Source: JdFR-22 sp964534325
GTDB lineage: Archaea; Halobacteriota; Archaeoglobi; Archaeoglobales; Archaeoglobaceae
DNA: 64,000 nt
NCBI GenBank assembly: GCA_964534325.1
Contig: CAZHOR010000001.1
Coordinates: 62,001-126,000 of the forward strand
Direction: 5' to 3'
The notes beneath the pieces were generated by a model that saw only the letters and a program-made list of their open reading frames with translations, had not been told where the DNA came from and ran no database searches. Numbering within the stretch: the stretch's first letter is position 1; every line of letters starts with the position of its first letter. A program made the translations under genes and the position numbers. Below are positions 41,988 through 51,186 of this stretch, one piece after another.

Positions 41988-43658
41988 TCAATTCAAATAA
42001 CACTTGAGGTTTTCCAATCGGTTTAGGGCTGCCGCTACTTCAAATTTTCTGGGTTTGACAAAGTCGCCTCGAGGAGGTAAAAGGGATAACAGCCCTTCTT
42101 TTTCCAGCTGCTCCTCCAAATCGTCAAGAACTTCTTCAAGGGTTCTATTGTTGAACTTGCTCTTGTTCTGGTTGATGAGCTCTCCTATGGCTTTTACCTG
42201 GCCCGATTCTACGATCTGCTCCACTCTGGAGAGGTCTACATTGTTCTTTCCGAATTCCATTCCCCCAATACCTCTGGCCTTTATTCTGGGTTTTCCTTTC
42301 CTGACAGGGTCTATTGAACCGGGGTCAGGTATCCTTTGTTTGTAGCTGATGGTCCTGTTTTCATCTGAGACCAGGGTGTCATCTCCCACCACTTCTTTTG
42401 CCTTTTCGGTTACGTCTCTGGGCTGGTAATTGTCCATGAAGATTACTGTATCCGCCATGCTGAAGTAATCGCCCAGACTTCCCATTATCAGGATTATTGA
42501 TACCCCCTTCTCCTTCAGGGGTGAGATGAGGTCGAACAAAGGAATTATGGGCTCTTTATCCCTGGTGACGATCTTCTGCACCTTATGGTCCCGAATAAGG
42601 AGGTTGGTGGCTGAAGTGTCCTCGTCAATCAGTAGCAATTTGGAGTTCAGCTCCAGAGACTCCATAATGTTGGCTGCCTGAGAAGTGCTTCCCGATGCGT
42701 TATCTGTCCTAAATTTGGAGGTATCCTTTCCTCCCGGAAGATTGGAGAGAAGGCTGGAGATGTCAACATCCCTGATGAATCTCCCATCCTCAGCCCTTAT
42801 CTTGACGGCATCCTCTGAAGTGATAACGAACTCTCTGCCGTCTCCCGGTACGTGATCATAGATGCCCAGGGAGAGTGCATCGAGGAGAGTCGATTTTCCA
42901 TGATACCCTCCGCCAATGATGAGTGTGACCCCCTGAGGTATGCCCATGCCGCTGACCTTCCTGTTGGGGCACTCAAAGACCACATCCAGAGAAGGTGGTG
43001 ACTGGAACGGCAGACCATCCGGTAGGGGCCGCTCATCCACCCCACTCTTTCTGGGAAGAATGGAGCCGTTGGCCACAAAAGCCACCAGCCCTCTATCCCG
43101 AAGATTGTTCCTGATGTAATCAGCGTCCTCCACGATCTCTACATGATTCCTCAATTCCTGGTGATCCAGACTGTCGTAGAACAATGAGCTCTCAACTATC
43201 TGGGGTACCTCTTTAGAGAATATCCTCTTGGCCTCAGAGCCAGCGATCTTCCTCCCTTTTGCAGGCAGGCCCACGTAAAATCTGGCTTCCACATGATCAT
43301 CGTTCACTTCCATGGCGGTCCTCTCCAGGACCTGCTGGCTGGGTTTGTTGATCTCGATTATCCCGCTCTTACCGCTACCCACTATGTGAGAGCTTTTTCT
43401 GGTGTTCAGCCAGAAGACCCTGGTCAGATAATCTTCGAGGGCTACTTTTCTCACCCTACTCCTGAACAGGTCCTGAGGGAATTTTGAATTCTTTTGAGGC
43501 ACCCTTACCCTCATGGCGCTGGGAGGGGCAAAGGGGTCCGCCTGAACATGATCTACATACAAGGTGAACTGGTCATATTGATACTTGCCTTTAATCTCTT
43601 TATAGGCCTTATAGCCTCTTCCGCTTATTTTATCCAGCAATTCAAGCAATTTTTTCAT
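41988..43658 (-). CDS. ABC-class ATPase (PF09818/COG3044 family)
   Basis: 556 aa. Contains a P-loop GGGYHGKSTLLDAL, a SGSTSQAANIMESLEL signature-like stretch, and LLLIDEDTSATNLLIRD (Walker B/D-loop), with IILIMGSLGDYF after it. This is the predicted ABC-class ATPase family that includes trypanosome MRB1590, an RNA-binding protein; its prokaryotic role is unknown. It is not a transporter: no membrane helices. A TATA element AAATATAAATATAG lies about 25 nt upstream of the ATG. Its neighbours are cdc6 and rad50-mre11, so a role in DNA or RNA maintenance is plausible. Confidence 0.88.
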   Translation of the reverse strand: MKKLLELLDKISGRGYKAYKEIKGKYQYDQFTLYVDHVQADPFAPPSAMRVRVPQKNSKFPQDLFRSRVRKVALEDYLTRVFWLNTRKSSHIVGSGKSGIIEINKPSQQVLERTAMEVNDDHVEARFYVGLPAKGRKIAGSEAKRIFSKEVPQIVESSLFYDSLDHQELRNHVEIVEDADYIRNNLRDRGLVAFVANGSILPRKSGVDERPLPDGLPFQSPPSLDVVFECPNRKVSGMGIPQGVTLIIGGGYHGKSTLLDALSLGIYDHVPGDGREFVITSEDAVKIRAEDGRFIRDVDISSLLSNLPGGKDTSKFRTDNASGSTSQAANIMESLELNSKLLLIDEDTSATNLLIRDHKVQKIVTRDKEPIIPLFDLISPLKEKGVSIILIMGSLGDYFSMADTVIFMDNYQPRDVTEKAKEVVGDDTLVSDENRTISYKQRIPDPGSIDPVRKGKPRIKARGIGGMEFGKNNVDLSRVEQIVESGQVKAIGELINQNKSKFNNRTLEEVLDDLEEQLEKEGLLSLLPPRGDFVKPRKFEVAAALNRLENLKCYLN

Positions 43659-43740
43659 AATTCAAGTCGAAAAGGTCTATATTTATATTTTATACCTTAC
43701 CCGGATGTATTTGCATTGAAATGGATGTTCTAACATTCTC

Positions 43741-43764
43741 TTCACTGTTCACTGTTCACTGTTC
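43741..43764 (+). repeat. Tandem heptamer TTCACTG (three copies plus TTCA) at the rad50 stop
   Basis: On the minus strand the unit is CAGTGAA. The rad50 TGA stop is the first TGA of the array, and the next two lie 7 and 14 nt further, covering all three frames. Confidence 0.95.
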
Positions 43765-46407
43765 AATTGTGGAAACCCCATCCTTCCGCACTTTGACGGC
43801 GTTCTCTACCATTTCTTCGAATGTTGAGTCGTGGCTTATGACGATTATCTGATTGAATCCTTCTATCCTGGAGAGCTGAGAAGCGAGGTTCCTCTTCCTC
43901 ACTTCGTCCATGTTCTGTGTGGGCTCATCAAAGAAGACCACCCCGATTCCTGACATGATCTTTAATAAGGCAAGCCTCACTGCCAGTGCCGCACACATTT
44001 GCTCCCCACCGCTCATCTGAGAGTATTCTATCTCTCTTCCCTTGTATTTCGCCTTTATTCCGAAGTCCTCGGTCCAGTATAGCTCCCAGCTGTAATCGTC
44101 GAGCATTTCGCAGAACATCATGTTGGCTTCCCTGGAAACGGCATCCACGTATGCTCTGATGATGTTGGGGGCTGCCAGCTTGAATATCTCCCGGAGGTTC
44201 TTCACGAACCTGAACTTCTCTTCCAGGGACTGTTTTTGGGAGTTGACCTCTTCCAGCTCCTGCTCTTTCTTCTTGATCTCCTTTAGCTCCTGATCCTTTT
44301 CGTCTATGGTGTTGACGATGCTCTCCTGCTTGCCCTCCAGTTCTCCTTTCTTGCCTCTGAGCTCGTTATACTTTTCATGCAGCTGGTTGTGCTTTTGTTT
44401 GCTGTACTTCTGGTTGAGTTCCTTTATTTCGGAATCCAGTTGAGATATCTCCTGTTTGAGGTTTTCCCTATCTTTTTTGAGCTCTTCCACCTTTTTAGAT
44501 GTCTGTTCGTGTGATGAGACCTTATCTTTCAGCTGGATATAGCGCTGAAAGCTCTGGGAGTTGTTTTCCTTTACCTTAACGTAATTATTGATCTTTTCCC
44601 GAATATCTTCCAGTTGACTCTCAACCTCATCTATCCGACCGACCTGTTCTTCCAGCTTCCTGCTCTCCTCTTCCAGCTCCTTAAGCTTGTTTTCAATCTC
44701 TTCTTTTTGGGAGATTTCTGATCTCAGGGCTGCCAGCTTTTCATTGGCTCCCTTGACCTTTTGGTATTGCTCCTCGACACTGCTTTTCTTGTCAACAACT
44801 TGTTCCAATTCGGTGATCGTTTGATCCAGTTCCTTTGAGCGCTCTTCTTTCTTCTTGATCTCTTCCTGAAGAGAATCCTTTTGTCTGACCTCGCTTTCAA
44901 TCCTGTTCACCTGCTCTTCAAGCTTTTTGTCCGCTTCATGGGCTTTTTCCATTTCCTGGTACTTTTCTTCAGCCTTTTTCAGCTTGTTGCCCAGCTCCCT
45001 AAGCTCCTCCTTCTTGGACTCCCTAACATCGGCCAGCCTATCGCATTCTTCTTTCAGGACAGGACAGGTCTTATCCTTGACCTGCTCGTATTGCTCTTTC
45101 TCCATCTTGAGCTTGGCCTTCAAGTTGGCTCTGTAAGAGATGAGATCATCTCTTTTCTGAAGTATGGATGCCAGTTTCTCTCTCTTTGACCTCAATTCGC
45201 TCAATTTTTCTTCGTATTGAGAAATCTTTTCTATTTGCTCTTTTTTGGAGCTGATCTCCTCATTTAAGGATTGGAGCTGCTCTTTATAATTATGAAGGTT
45301 GTTTTCAGAGATCTCGATCTTCTTTAACTCCTCTTCCAGCTGTTTCTCTTTTTCTGCATATGGTTTAAGCTCCTCTATGGTCTGCTCCTTTTTCTTGAGG
45401 TCTTCCAGAGTATTCTTCCGGGATTCTATCTCGGCATTGATCCTTTCCAGCTTCCTGCTCTGCTGGTTCAATTGCTTCAGCTTGTGGTCCAGTTGAGCTC
45501 TCTGGGGTTCCAGCTGACTGATCTGCTCATCTGCCTGAAGATAATCTTTATAGGGTTTCTCCAGTTCCTTGAGCTCCTCCTCAGCATTCTTCATTTCTTC
45601 CAGCTCTTTTTCCTTGCTGGCTATTTCTTTGTCCGTGCTGTCCAGCTGAGCTGATTTTCTGGTCCTCTCTATCTCCAGTGAGTTCAAACTGGATTGCAGC
45701 TCGTCAAACTGCTCCAGCTCTTTCTTTATCCCCTCCAGATCGATCCTGGAGAGCTGTTCTTCAACTTCCTTCTTCTGTTTCTCCAGCTCCTCTAATTTGC
45801 TTTCCACCCTCTCTTTAGCCTCAACTTCCTTTTCCAGTACGGCTATCTTCCTGTCCACTTCAGTTATCCTCTCCTTCACATAGTTCTCGAACTCTCTGCT
45901 CTTCTCGAAGGCCTTCTTATAACCATCCACGCCCAGAATAGGAGAGAATATTCTGTCCCTCGCGCTGGGAACCTCCAGGAACTGGGAGGTCATCTTTCCC
46001 TGGGAGACCCCTATAACGTTCTCAAAGAACGTGGTCCCGTCGGTTTCAAGGTTGAAGTTCTCCCTTATCCACTCCCCCACTTCCGAAGCCCCCTCCGCCA
46101 CTTTACCTGTTTCGGGGTCTCTAATAGAGTATTCTGACGTCCCAGTAGTGGAGATCTTTCTTATTACCTCGTATATTCTATCATCACTGGCCAGTACCTT
46201 AATTCTGACCTCACCCTTCTTCTCACCCCTGCGGAGAAAATCGCTTATCCTGTAGGGAAGAGTATCAAAAAGTGCAAACCCGATAGCCTCCAGTATGGTG
46301 GTCTTTCCGGCTCCATTCTCCCCGATTATGGCATTCAAGCCGGAAGAGAAATCAATTTTTTCATGAGAGTAGCTCTTAACGTTTACCAGACTTACTTCCT
46401 GTATCAT
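43756..46407 (-). CDS. rad50: Rad50 double-strand-break repair ATPase
   Basis: 883 aa from ATG 46407. N-terminal ABC half: MIQEVSLVNVKSYSHEKIDF with Walker A GENGAGKTT. A long coiled coil (about 170-720) follows, then the C-terminal half with signature QMSGGEQMCAALAVRLALL and Walker B VVFFDEPTQNMD. The hook at the coil apex reads CPVLKEEC (Cys448, Cys455), not the usual CPxC. The start lies inside mre11 (32-bp overlap), so the two are translationally coupled. Forms the Mre11-Rad50 complex that processes DNA ends. Confidence 0.95.
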   Translation of the reverse strand: MIQEVSLVNVKSYSHEKIDFSSGLNAIIGENGAGKTTILEAIGFALFDTLPYRISDFLRRGEKKGEVRIKVLASDDRIYEVIRKISTTGTSEYSIRDPETGKVAEGASEVGEWIRENFNLETDGTTFFENVIGVSQGKMTSQFLEVPSARDRIFSPILGVDGYKKAFEKSREFENYVKERITEVDRKIAVLEKEVEAKERVESKLEELEKQKKEVEEQLSRIDLEGIKKELEQFDELQSSLNSLEIERTRKSAQLDSTDKEIASKEKELEEMKNAEEELKELEKPYKDYLQADEQISQLEPQRAQLDHKLKQLNQQSRKLERINAEIESRKNTLEDLKKKEQTIEELKPYAEKEKQLEEELKKIEISENNLHNYKEQLQSLNEEISSKKEQIEKISQYEEKLSELRSKREKLASILQKRDDLISYRANLKAKLKMEKEQYEQVKDKTCPVLKEECDRLADVRESKKEELRELGNKLKKAEEKYQEMEKAHEADKKLEEQVNRIESEVRQKDSLQEEIKKKEERSKELDQTITELEQVVDKKSSVEEQYQKVKGANEKLAALRSEISQKEEIENKLKELEEESRKLEEQVGRIDEVESQLEDIREKINNYVKVKENNSQSFQRYIQLKDKVSSHEQTSKKVEELKKDRENLKQEISQLDSEIKELNQKYSKQKHNQLHEKYNELRGKKGELEGKQESIVNTIDEKDQELKEIKKKEQELEEVNSQKQSLEEKFRFVKNLREIFKLAAPNIIRAYVDAVSREANMMFCEMLDDYSWELYWTEDFGIKAKYKGREIEYSQMSGGEQMCAALAVRLALLKIMSGIGVVFFDEPTQNMDEVRKRNLASQLSRIEGFNQIIVISHDSTFEEMVENAVKVRKDGVSTIEQ

Positions 46408-47875
46408 AACTGAACACTTCCCTCCAGTCCTCTGCATCTTCCTCAGATTCTTCTTTCTCTTCCTGGTCCCCTTCCTCGCTCATTTCCGGTTCTTCTTCCT
46501 TTCCCTGCTCCTCTTCTTCACTTTCTCTATGTCCTTCCACTTCTTTTCCGCCTTCTTCCTTTGCAGTTATTTTTTGCTTCTCATCCCCGCTTTCTGTCCC
46601 TATCATCTCTTCTTCTTCCTCTACTTCTTCTTCACCTGTTAGCTCTCCGAAGCTTTCTTGTGATTTCTCCTCAAATTGTGTTTGGGGTTCTTCAGCCTCT
46701 TGTTCAGCTTTGGTGTCCTGATCATAGAGGATGGATTCTATGAAATGGTCCACCGAATGGTTATCAAATGATGTGGAGAATATGTTCTTCAGCCTTAAGA
46801 CCTCGTCCGCTATATTGCCGTAGCTGTAATTCTCCAGCAACTGCTCCACCACGTTCTTCTCTATAGTATCTTTGTCCGTAGATGATAAGGGCTGAAAAGT
46901 GTCGCCGGTGTCCAGCTTCAACCGGACTACCAGTGGGTTGGATTCTTTCACTATTTTCTGTATCTCTTCCGGCTGGATCTTCATCTCATGGCCGGCAGAT
47001 ACTTTCAAGTGGACTACGGCGTTTTCGCAGTCATGAGAGCGTATGAATTCTCTAAGGTCGGAGTGAAAGTCATTGTCTTTGATCTCGTAATCCAGTGACA
47101 CGAATTTGCGTTTGGCAAAACCGTCCACCAGCTGGTAGGTGAGCTCTCCACCTTCATTGCACTCCACGTAAAAGATCCCTCTCTGGAAGCTGTTTTCGGT
47201 GATGTCACAGGTTTCCAGGCTCCCGGGGTTGAAAATGAAGTCGTCCTCTACGATACTCTGGTGGATGTGCCCCAGAGCAACGTAATCAACAGACCTCTTG
47301 AATTTGTGGAGAACCGATGATGGAATGCATCCGTAAATGTTCATGTATCCTTCGATACCGGCATGAGCGGTGAAGACTGTAAATCCATTTTTCTTGATCT
47401 TTTTGTGGTATTCTTCTAGTATTCGGGATGTCAGGGAGCCGTAGTATTTCATACCGTATATGCGGGCTCCATTGATGTCCACATAAGCTCCACTCTCACC
47501 GTCCCACTCTTCCAGAACCAGCCCATCATCGAAGGATGGTTTTAAATTGATAAGGAGGTCGTTCTTGGCTAGGTAATCCATCCAGGAGAAGCTGTCCCTG
47601 AAATAAGTCGAGTCATGATTCCCTTCAACGGCCACTACCGGTATATTTGCCTGTTTGGTTTTTTCCAGTACTTTAGTCGCCTGAGTTAAGGTCACGGGGT
47701 CCATTTCACTCCTCTTGTGGAACAGATCGCCCGCAATAATGATGAAGTCCACATCGTTCTTGATACCAAAATTCACTGCGTCCATAAAAGCCTGAGCGAA
47801 ATCAACTAACCGTTCCTCACAGCCATACTGCCTGTATCCCAGGTGTACGTCTGCCATATGAACAAATTTTACCAT
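46376..47875 (-). CDS. mre11: Mre11 nuclease with long acidic C-terminal tail
   Basis: 499 aa. Phosphodiesterase motifs: ADVHLGYRQ, AGDLFHKR, EGNHDS, FTAHAGIEG, GHIHQ. The nuclease and capping domains end near residue 330; a Rad50-binding segment follows (about 345-390). The last 100 residues are dominated by Glu (runs such as EEEVEEEEE) with little structure expected, an extension beyond most archaeal Mre11. AAGGTG precedes the ATG. Overlaps rad50 by 32 bp. Generates 3' ends for recombination together with Rad50. Confidence 0.95.
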   Translation of the reverse strand: MVKFVHMADVHLGYRQYGCEERLVDFAQAFMDAVNFGIKNDVDFIIIAGDLFHKRSEMDPVTLTQATKVLEKTKQANIPVVAVEGNHDSTYFRDSFSWMDYLAKNDLLINLKPSFDDGLVLEEWDGESGAYVDINGARIYGMKYYGSLTSRILEEYHKKIKKNGFTVFTAHAGIEGYMNIYGCIPSSVLHKFKRSVDYVALGHIHQSIVEDDFIFNPGSLETCDITENSFQRGIFYVECNEGGELTYQLVDGFAKRKFVSLDYEIKDNDFHSDLREFIRSHDCENAVVHLKVSAGHEMKIQPEEIQKIVKESNPLVVRLKLDTGDTFQPLSSTDKDTIEKNVVEQLLENYSYGNIADEVLRLKNIFSTSFDNHSVDHFIESILYDQDTKAEQEAEEPQTQFEEKSQESFGELTGEEEVEEEEEMIGTESGDEKQKITAKEEGGKEVEGHRESEEEEQGKEEEPEMSEEGDQEEKEESEEDAEDWREVFSYDTGSKSGKR

Positions 47876-48031
47876 GTGGACACCTTTTCAGCTGCAGAAT
47901 CTAAAATATTATATTTCTTCTTCCTGCTGAACGTTATTTATTTTTTCGTGTATGGCGAAAGTGAATGGTATTTTATTAAGATAATCAGAATAAACAGAAA
48001 GATTATTATACGCAATATTTAAAGCGAATCA

Positions 48032-48952
48032 ATGCCTACAATTGGTGATTCATCTGAGGAACCAACAAATTTGGACAATTCTGAGCCTCTAGTTTACATC
48101 AACGGAGAATTTTTTCCTGAGAGCCAGGCAAAGGTAAGCGTATTTGACCATGGCTTCCTTTATGGAGATGGTATTTTCGAAGGTATCAGAGCCTACAATG
48201 GTAAGGTCTTCAAGCTAAGGGAGCATGTGGACCGGCTTTATGATTGTGCCAGAGCCATTGACCTCAAGATACCCCTAAACAGAGAAGAATTCGGTAAAAT
48301 CATTTTGGAGACCTTGAGGAAGAACAAATTAAAAGATGCTTATATACGCCCCATAGTATCCAGAGGAGTAGGAGACCTGGGCCTTGATCCCCGGAGATGT
48401 CCTCAGCCCAACATTATAGTCATCACCAGAGAATGGGGTAAACTATACGGCGATCTATATGAGAAGGGATTGAAGGGGGTTACAGTTACGGTAAGGAGGA
48501 ATGCCATAGACTCCCTCCCACCCAATGTCAAATCCCTCAATTACCTGAACAACATCTTCGCCAAAATAGAGGCAAATGCTAAAGGAGGAGACGAAGCCAT
48601 ATTCCTGGATCATAACGGTTATATCTCAGAAGGAAGTGGGGACAACATATTCGTGGTCAAAAATAGGGAGGTCTTTACCCCACCTATTCTGAACAACCTC
48701 AGAGGTATAACCCGGGCAGTAGCCATTGAGTTGATACGGAAACTGAGCATACCGTTCCAGGAGAGGAACCTGGGATTGTTCGACCTCTACTCCGCAGACG
48801 AGGTTTTCGTGACCGGGACAGCCGCAGAAATAGCACCCATCACCTATATCGACGGAAGACCGATAGACGATGGAAAACCAGGAGATTTGACCCAAAAGCT
48901 TATGAATGAGTTCAGGAAAGCCACAGAAGAAGGAACTCCCATTTATGACTGA
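48032..48952 (+). CDS. ilvE: Branched-chain amino-acid aminotransferase
   Basis: 306 aa fold-type IV PLP enzyme. Seen: VSVFDHGFLYGDGIFEGIRAY, KLREHVDRLY, the PLP-lysine segment NVKSLNYLNNIFAKIEA, AIFLDHNGYISEGSGDNIF, LRGITRAVAIEL, and VFVTGTAAEI. It transaminates the 2-oxo acids of Leu, Ile and Val. An ATATTTAAAG element lies just upstream. It is the first gene of a unit with an ACT protein and homoserine dehydrogenase, which supports a role in the aspartate-derived Ile pathway. Confidence 0.94.
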   Translation: MPTIGDSSEEPTNLDNSEPLVYINGEFFPESQAKVSVFDHGFLYGDGIFEGIRAYNGKVFKLREHVDRLYDCARAIDLKIPLNREEFGKIILETLRKNKLKDAYIRPIVSRGVGDLGLDPRRCPQPNIIVITREWGKLYGDLYEKGLKGVTVTVRRNAIDSLPPNVKSLNYLNNIFAKIEANAKGGDEAIFLDHNGYISEGSGDNIFVVKNREVFTPPILNNLRGITRAVAIELIRKLSIPFQERNLGLFDLYSADEVFVTGTAAEIAPITYIDGRPIDDGKPGDLTQKLMNEFRKATEEGTPIYD

Positions 48953-48960
48953 GGGATCAT

Positions 48961-49467
48961 ATGGCATTAGTATCGATAGTGGTGGAGATAAAGGATAAGC
49001 CCGGACAGCTCCTCAAAGCTCTTGAACCCGTTTCCCGTATGGGAGGAAATATTCTGGGCATCCTGCATCAGAGAGAGAAAATGTCTCCTCTGGGGAGAAT
49101 ACCGGTGGAGATATCCATCAAGATAGATGAAGATAAAGTAGAGAGCCTGATAGAGACCATAGAGGGTAATGACGTTATTGTCAGGAGTTACAACGAAGTA
49201 AGGCTTACCACCACAACGTCTGCTCTTCTGGTGGGCCATATCATCCGCACGGATCTAAGTGATACCATCAACCGTATCGACAGCACCGGGTATGCTGAAG
49301 TGGTGGATATCAGGGTCAACATGCCCCAGCTCAAAGAGCCGTCAACAGCAATGATCACTATATCGGCCACCGGAAAGGACAAATTGAATGAGGCTATGGG
49401 CCTGTTGAACTACGTTTGTAGAGATAAAGAGATTCTGGTAGTCGAACCCCTTAATGAGGATCTTTAG
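48961..49467 (+). CDS. ACT-domain regulatory protein
   Basis: 168 aa with an N-terminal ACT domain (IVVEIKDKPGQLLKALEPVS) and a second alpha/beta half (about 80-165). It starts 8 nt after ilvE and ends 32 nt before hom. Stand-alone ACT proteins next to homoserine dehydrogenase are thought to act as its feedback (threonine or other amino acid) sensor; here the dehydrogenase itself lacks an ACT tail, which fits that idea. Ligand unknown. Ends in TAG. Confidence 0.85.
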   Translation: MALVSIVVEIKDKPGQLLKALEPVSRMGGNILGILHQREKMSPLGRIPVEISIKIDEDKVESLIETIEGNDVIVRSYNEVRLTTTTSALLVGHIIRTDLSDTINRIDSTGYAEVVDIRVNMPQLKEPSTAMITISATGKDKLNEAMGLLNYVCRDKEILVVEPLNEDL

Positions 49468-49499
49468 TAAGCCAATTCAAGATCGATGAAGTGAGTTAT

Positions 49500-50477
49500 A
49501 TGATCAAGATAGTCGTAGTCGGATTCGGAGTCATTGGGAGAGGAGTAGTAGAGGTCCTGCTGGACAAGAAAGAAGAACTCCGGAAATATATTGGGGATTA
49601 CAAGGTAGTGGCTATCGCAGAGAAAGATGGCGTTATCTACGATGAGCAGGGATTGGGCAGGGACGTACTTGGTTTCAGTTCTCAAGACTTTTCTTCCGGT
49701 AGCACAATGGAGCTGATCCAAAATGCTGATTTTGATGTGGCCATTGAAGTGACTCCCACTGACATAAAAAAGGGGGAACCCGGCCTGACCCACATCAAGG
49801 AGTGCCTGAAGAGAGGCGCCCACGTGATCACTTCCAATAAGGGACCCATTGTGGTAGGCTATAAAGAGCTTCAACAGCTTGCGGACCAAAATAATGTCAG
49901 CCTGAAGTTCGAGGCCACCGTAGGGGGAGGGATGCCCATCATCAATCTGGCGAGAAATAACTTGGCAGGTAATGATATAGAATCCGTGAGAGGCATCCTC
50001 AATGGGACATGCAACTTCATCCTCTCCAGAATGGAGACCGAAAAGCTATCCTACCACCAGGTTCTGGCAGAGGCTCAGGAGCTGGGTTATGCTGAAGCGG
50101 ACCCTACATACGATGTAGAGGGGATTGACTCCGCAGCCAAACTGGTCATAATCGCCAACGCCCTCTTGGGTATGAACGCCTCCTTTGACGACGTGGAGAT
50201 CGACGGTATAACCATGATAACCCCGGAAGCCTTTGATGTCGCTCTGGAGAAAAATTATACTATCCGGCTGATAGGCGAGGTCAACAAGAACACCGGTTCT
50301 ATCAAAGTATCACCTCGTTTAGTGCCTGCAAACCATCCTCTATGTGTTACAGGAACACTGAACGCTCTCCAGGTTCGCACAGACCTTGCCGGGGATATCG
50401 TTGTCGTGGGTAAAGGTGCAGGGAAAAAAGAGACTGCCAGCGCGATCATCTCCGATCTGGTAGAAATATACAAGTAA
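49500..50477 (+). CDS. hom: Homoserine dehydrogenase, no ACT domain
   Basis: 325 aa. NAD(P) site VVVGFGVIGRGVVEVL, substrate region EVTPTDIKKGEPGL, VITSNKGPIVV, EATVGGGMPIINL, GILNGTCNFILS and the EADPTYDVEGIDSAAKL block, all typical. It reduces aspartate semialdehyde to homoserine for Thr, Ile and Met. It ends where bacterial enzymes would continue into an ACT domain; a separate ACT gene lies just upstream. The ATG at 49500 is preferred over GTG 49491. Confidence 0.95.
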   Translation: MIKIVVVGFGVIGRGVVEVLLDKKEELRKYIGDYKVVAIAEKDGVIYDEQGLGRDVLGFSSQDFSSGSTMELIQNADFDVAIEVTPTDIKKGEPGLTHIKECLKRGAHVITSNKGPIVVGYKELQQLADQNNVSLKFEATVGGGMPIINLARNNLAGNDIESVRGILNGTCNFILSRMETEKLSYHQVLAEAQELGYAEADPTYDVEGIDSAAKLVIIANALLGMNASFDDVEIDGITMITPEAFDVALEKNYTIRLIGEVNKNTGSIKVSPRLVPANHPLCVTGTLNALQVRTDLAGDIVVVGKGAGKKETASAIISDLVEIYK

Positions 50478-50618
50478 CCAGAACTATCTAACTCAATTCA
50501 ACCTCAATTCCTCCTTTTGCTCTGGCCGACTCCGACTTTTTCAAAAAGGACGGACCATGAGTTAACAGATAATTTTATAAATTAGCAAAATTATTGAGGA
50601 TAAGAAGGAGGTAAACTT

Positions 50619-50945
50619 ATGGCTAAAACGAGGTTTTTGGGTTTAGATGAAAATATTGCAGGAGCCCTAACTTATGTATTGGGCTGGATAACGGGAGTCA
50701 TATTCTATTTAATGGAGAAGGAGAGCACATACGTCAGATTTCATGCAGTTCAATCCATTGCACTGTTCCTCCCGCTACACGTTATTATCATCGTCCTGGG
50801 GTATGTTCCGTTCTTCGGATGGGTTGTATCCAACTTATTGGGTCTCCTGGCCTTTGTACTGTGGATCGTGCTGATCATAAAAGCATATCAGGGAGAGAGG
50901 TTCAAACTACCTGTCACCGGGGATATTGCTGAGGAGCGGTCCTGA
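50619..50945 (+). CDS. DUF4870/Tic20-like small membrane protein
   Basis: 108 aa with three hydrophobic segments (about 14-33 ALTYVLGWITGVIFYLMEKE, 47-67 LPLHVIIIVLGYV, 70-95 VVSNLLGLLAFVLWIVLIIK). The pattern ...YVRFHAVQSIALFLPLH... KAYQGERFKLP is that of DUF4870-type proteins of unknown function. An excellent GAAGGAGG site precedes the ATG, and TTTTATAAAT lies about 45 nt upstream. It is transcribed alone. Confidence 0.85.
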   Translation: MAKTRFLGLDENIAGALTYVLGWITGVIFYLMEKESTYVRFHAVQSIALFLPLHVIIIVLGYVPFFGWVVSNLLGLLAFVLWIVLIIKAYQGERFKLPVTGDIAEERS

Positions 50946-51114
50946 ATTTAGTATAACCCCTAAACAAAGATTTCATTAATACAAACTAAAATTCTACCTC
51001 TTTTTTTACTGCAGTTGCAATTAATAGAGAGCATTCAATATCTTCCATATTTTAACCAAGTGTTTAGCAGATAAATTTAAAACAAAGTCTGATAATGATA
51101 GATGGGATCGAGGT

Positions 51115-51186
51115 GCCCCGGTGAGGTAGGGGATATCCTGGGAGTCTCCGGAACTTCCAACCCGGGTTCGAGTCCCGGCCGGGGCA
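51115..51186 (+). tRNA. tRNA-Arg (CCG)
   Basis: 72 nt without CCA. Acceptor GCCCCGG/CCGGGGC with A73; D arm AGG...CCT with GGGG in the loop; anticodon stem GGAGT/ACTTC (one G-U) around loop CTCCGGA, anticodon CCG; T arm CCGGG/CCCGG with TTCGAGT. No intron. An AAATTTAAAAC element lies about 40 nt upstream. The next 1.4 kb carries decayed accessory genes. Confidence 0.9.

Noticed and set aside
40770..42000. Replication origin beside cdc6
   Set aside because: Only one AT inverted repeat was seen and no set of origin-recognition-box repeats; a genome-wide skew analysis would be needed.
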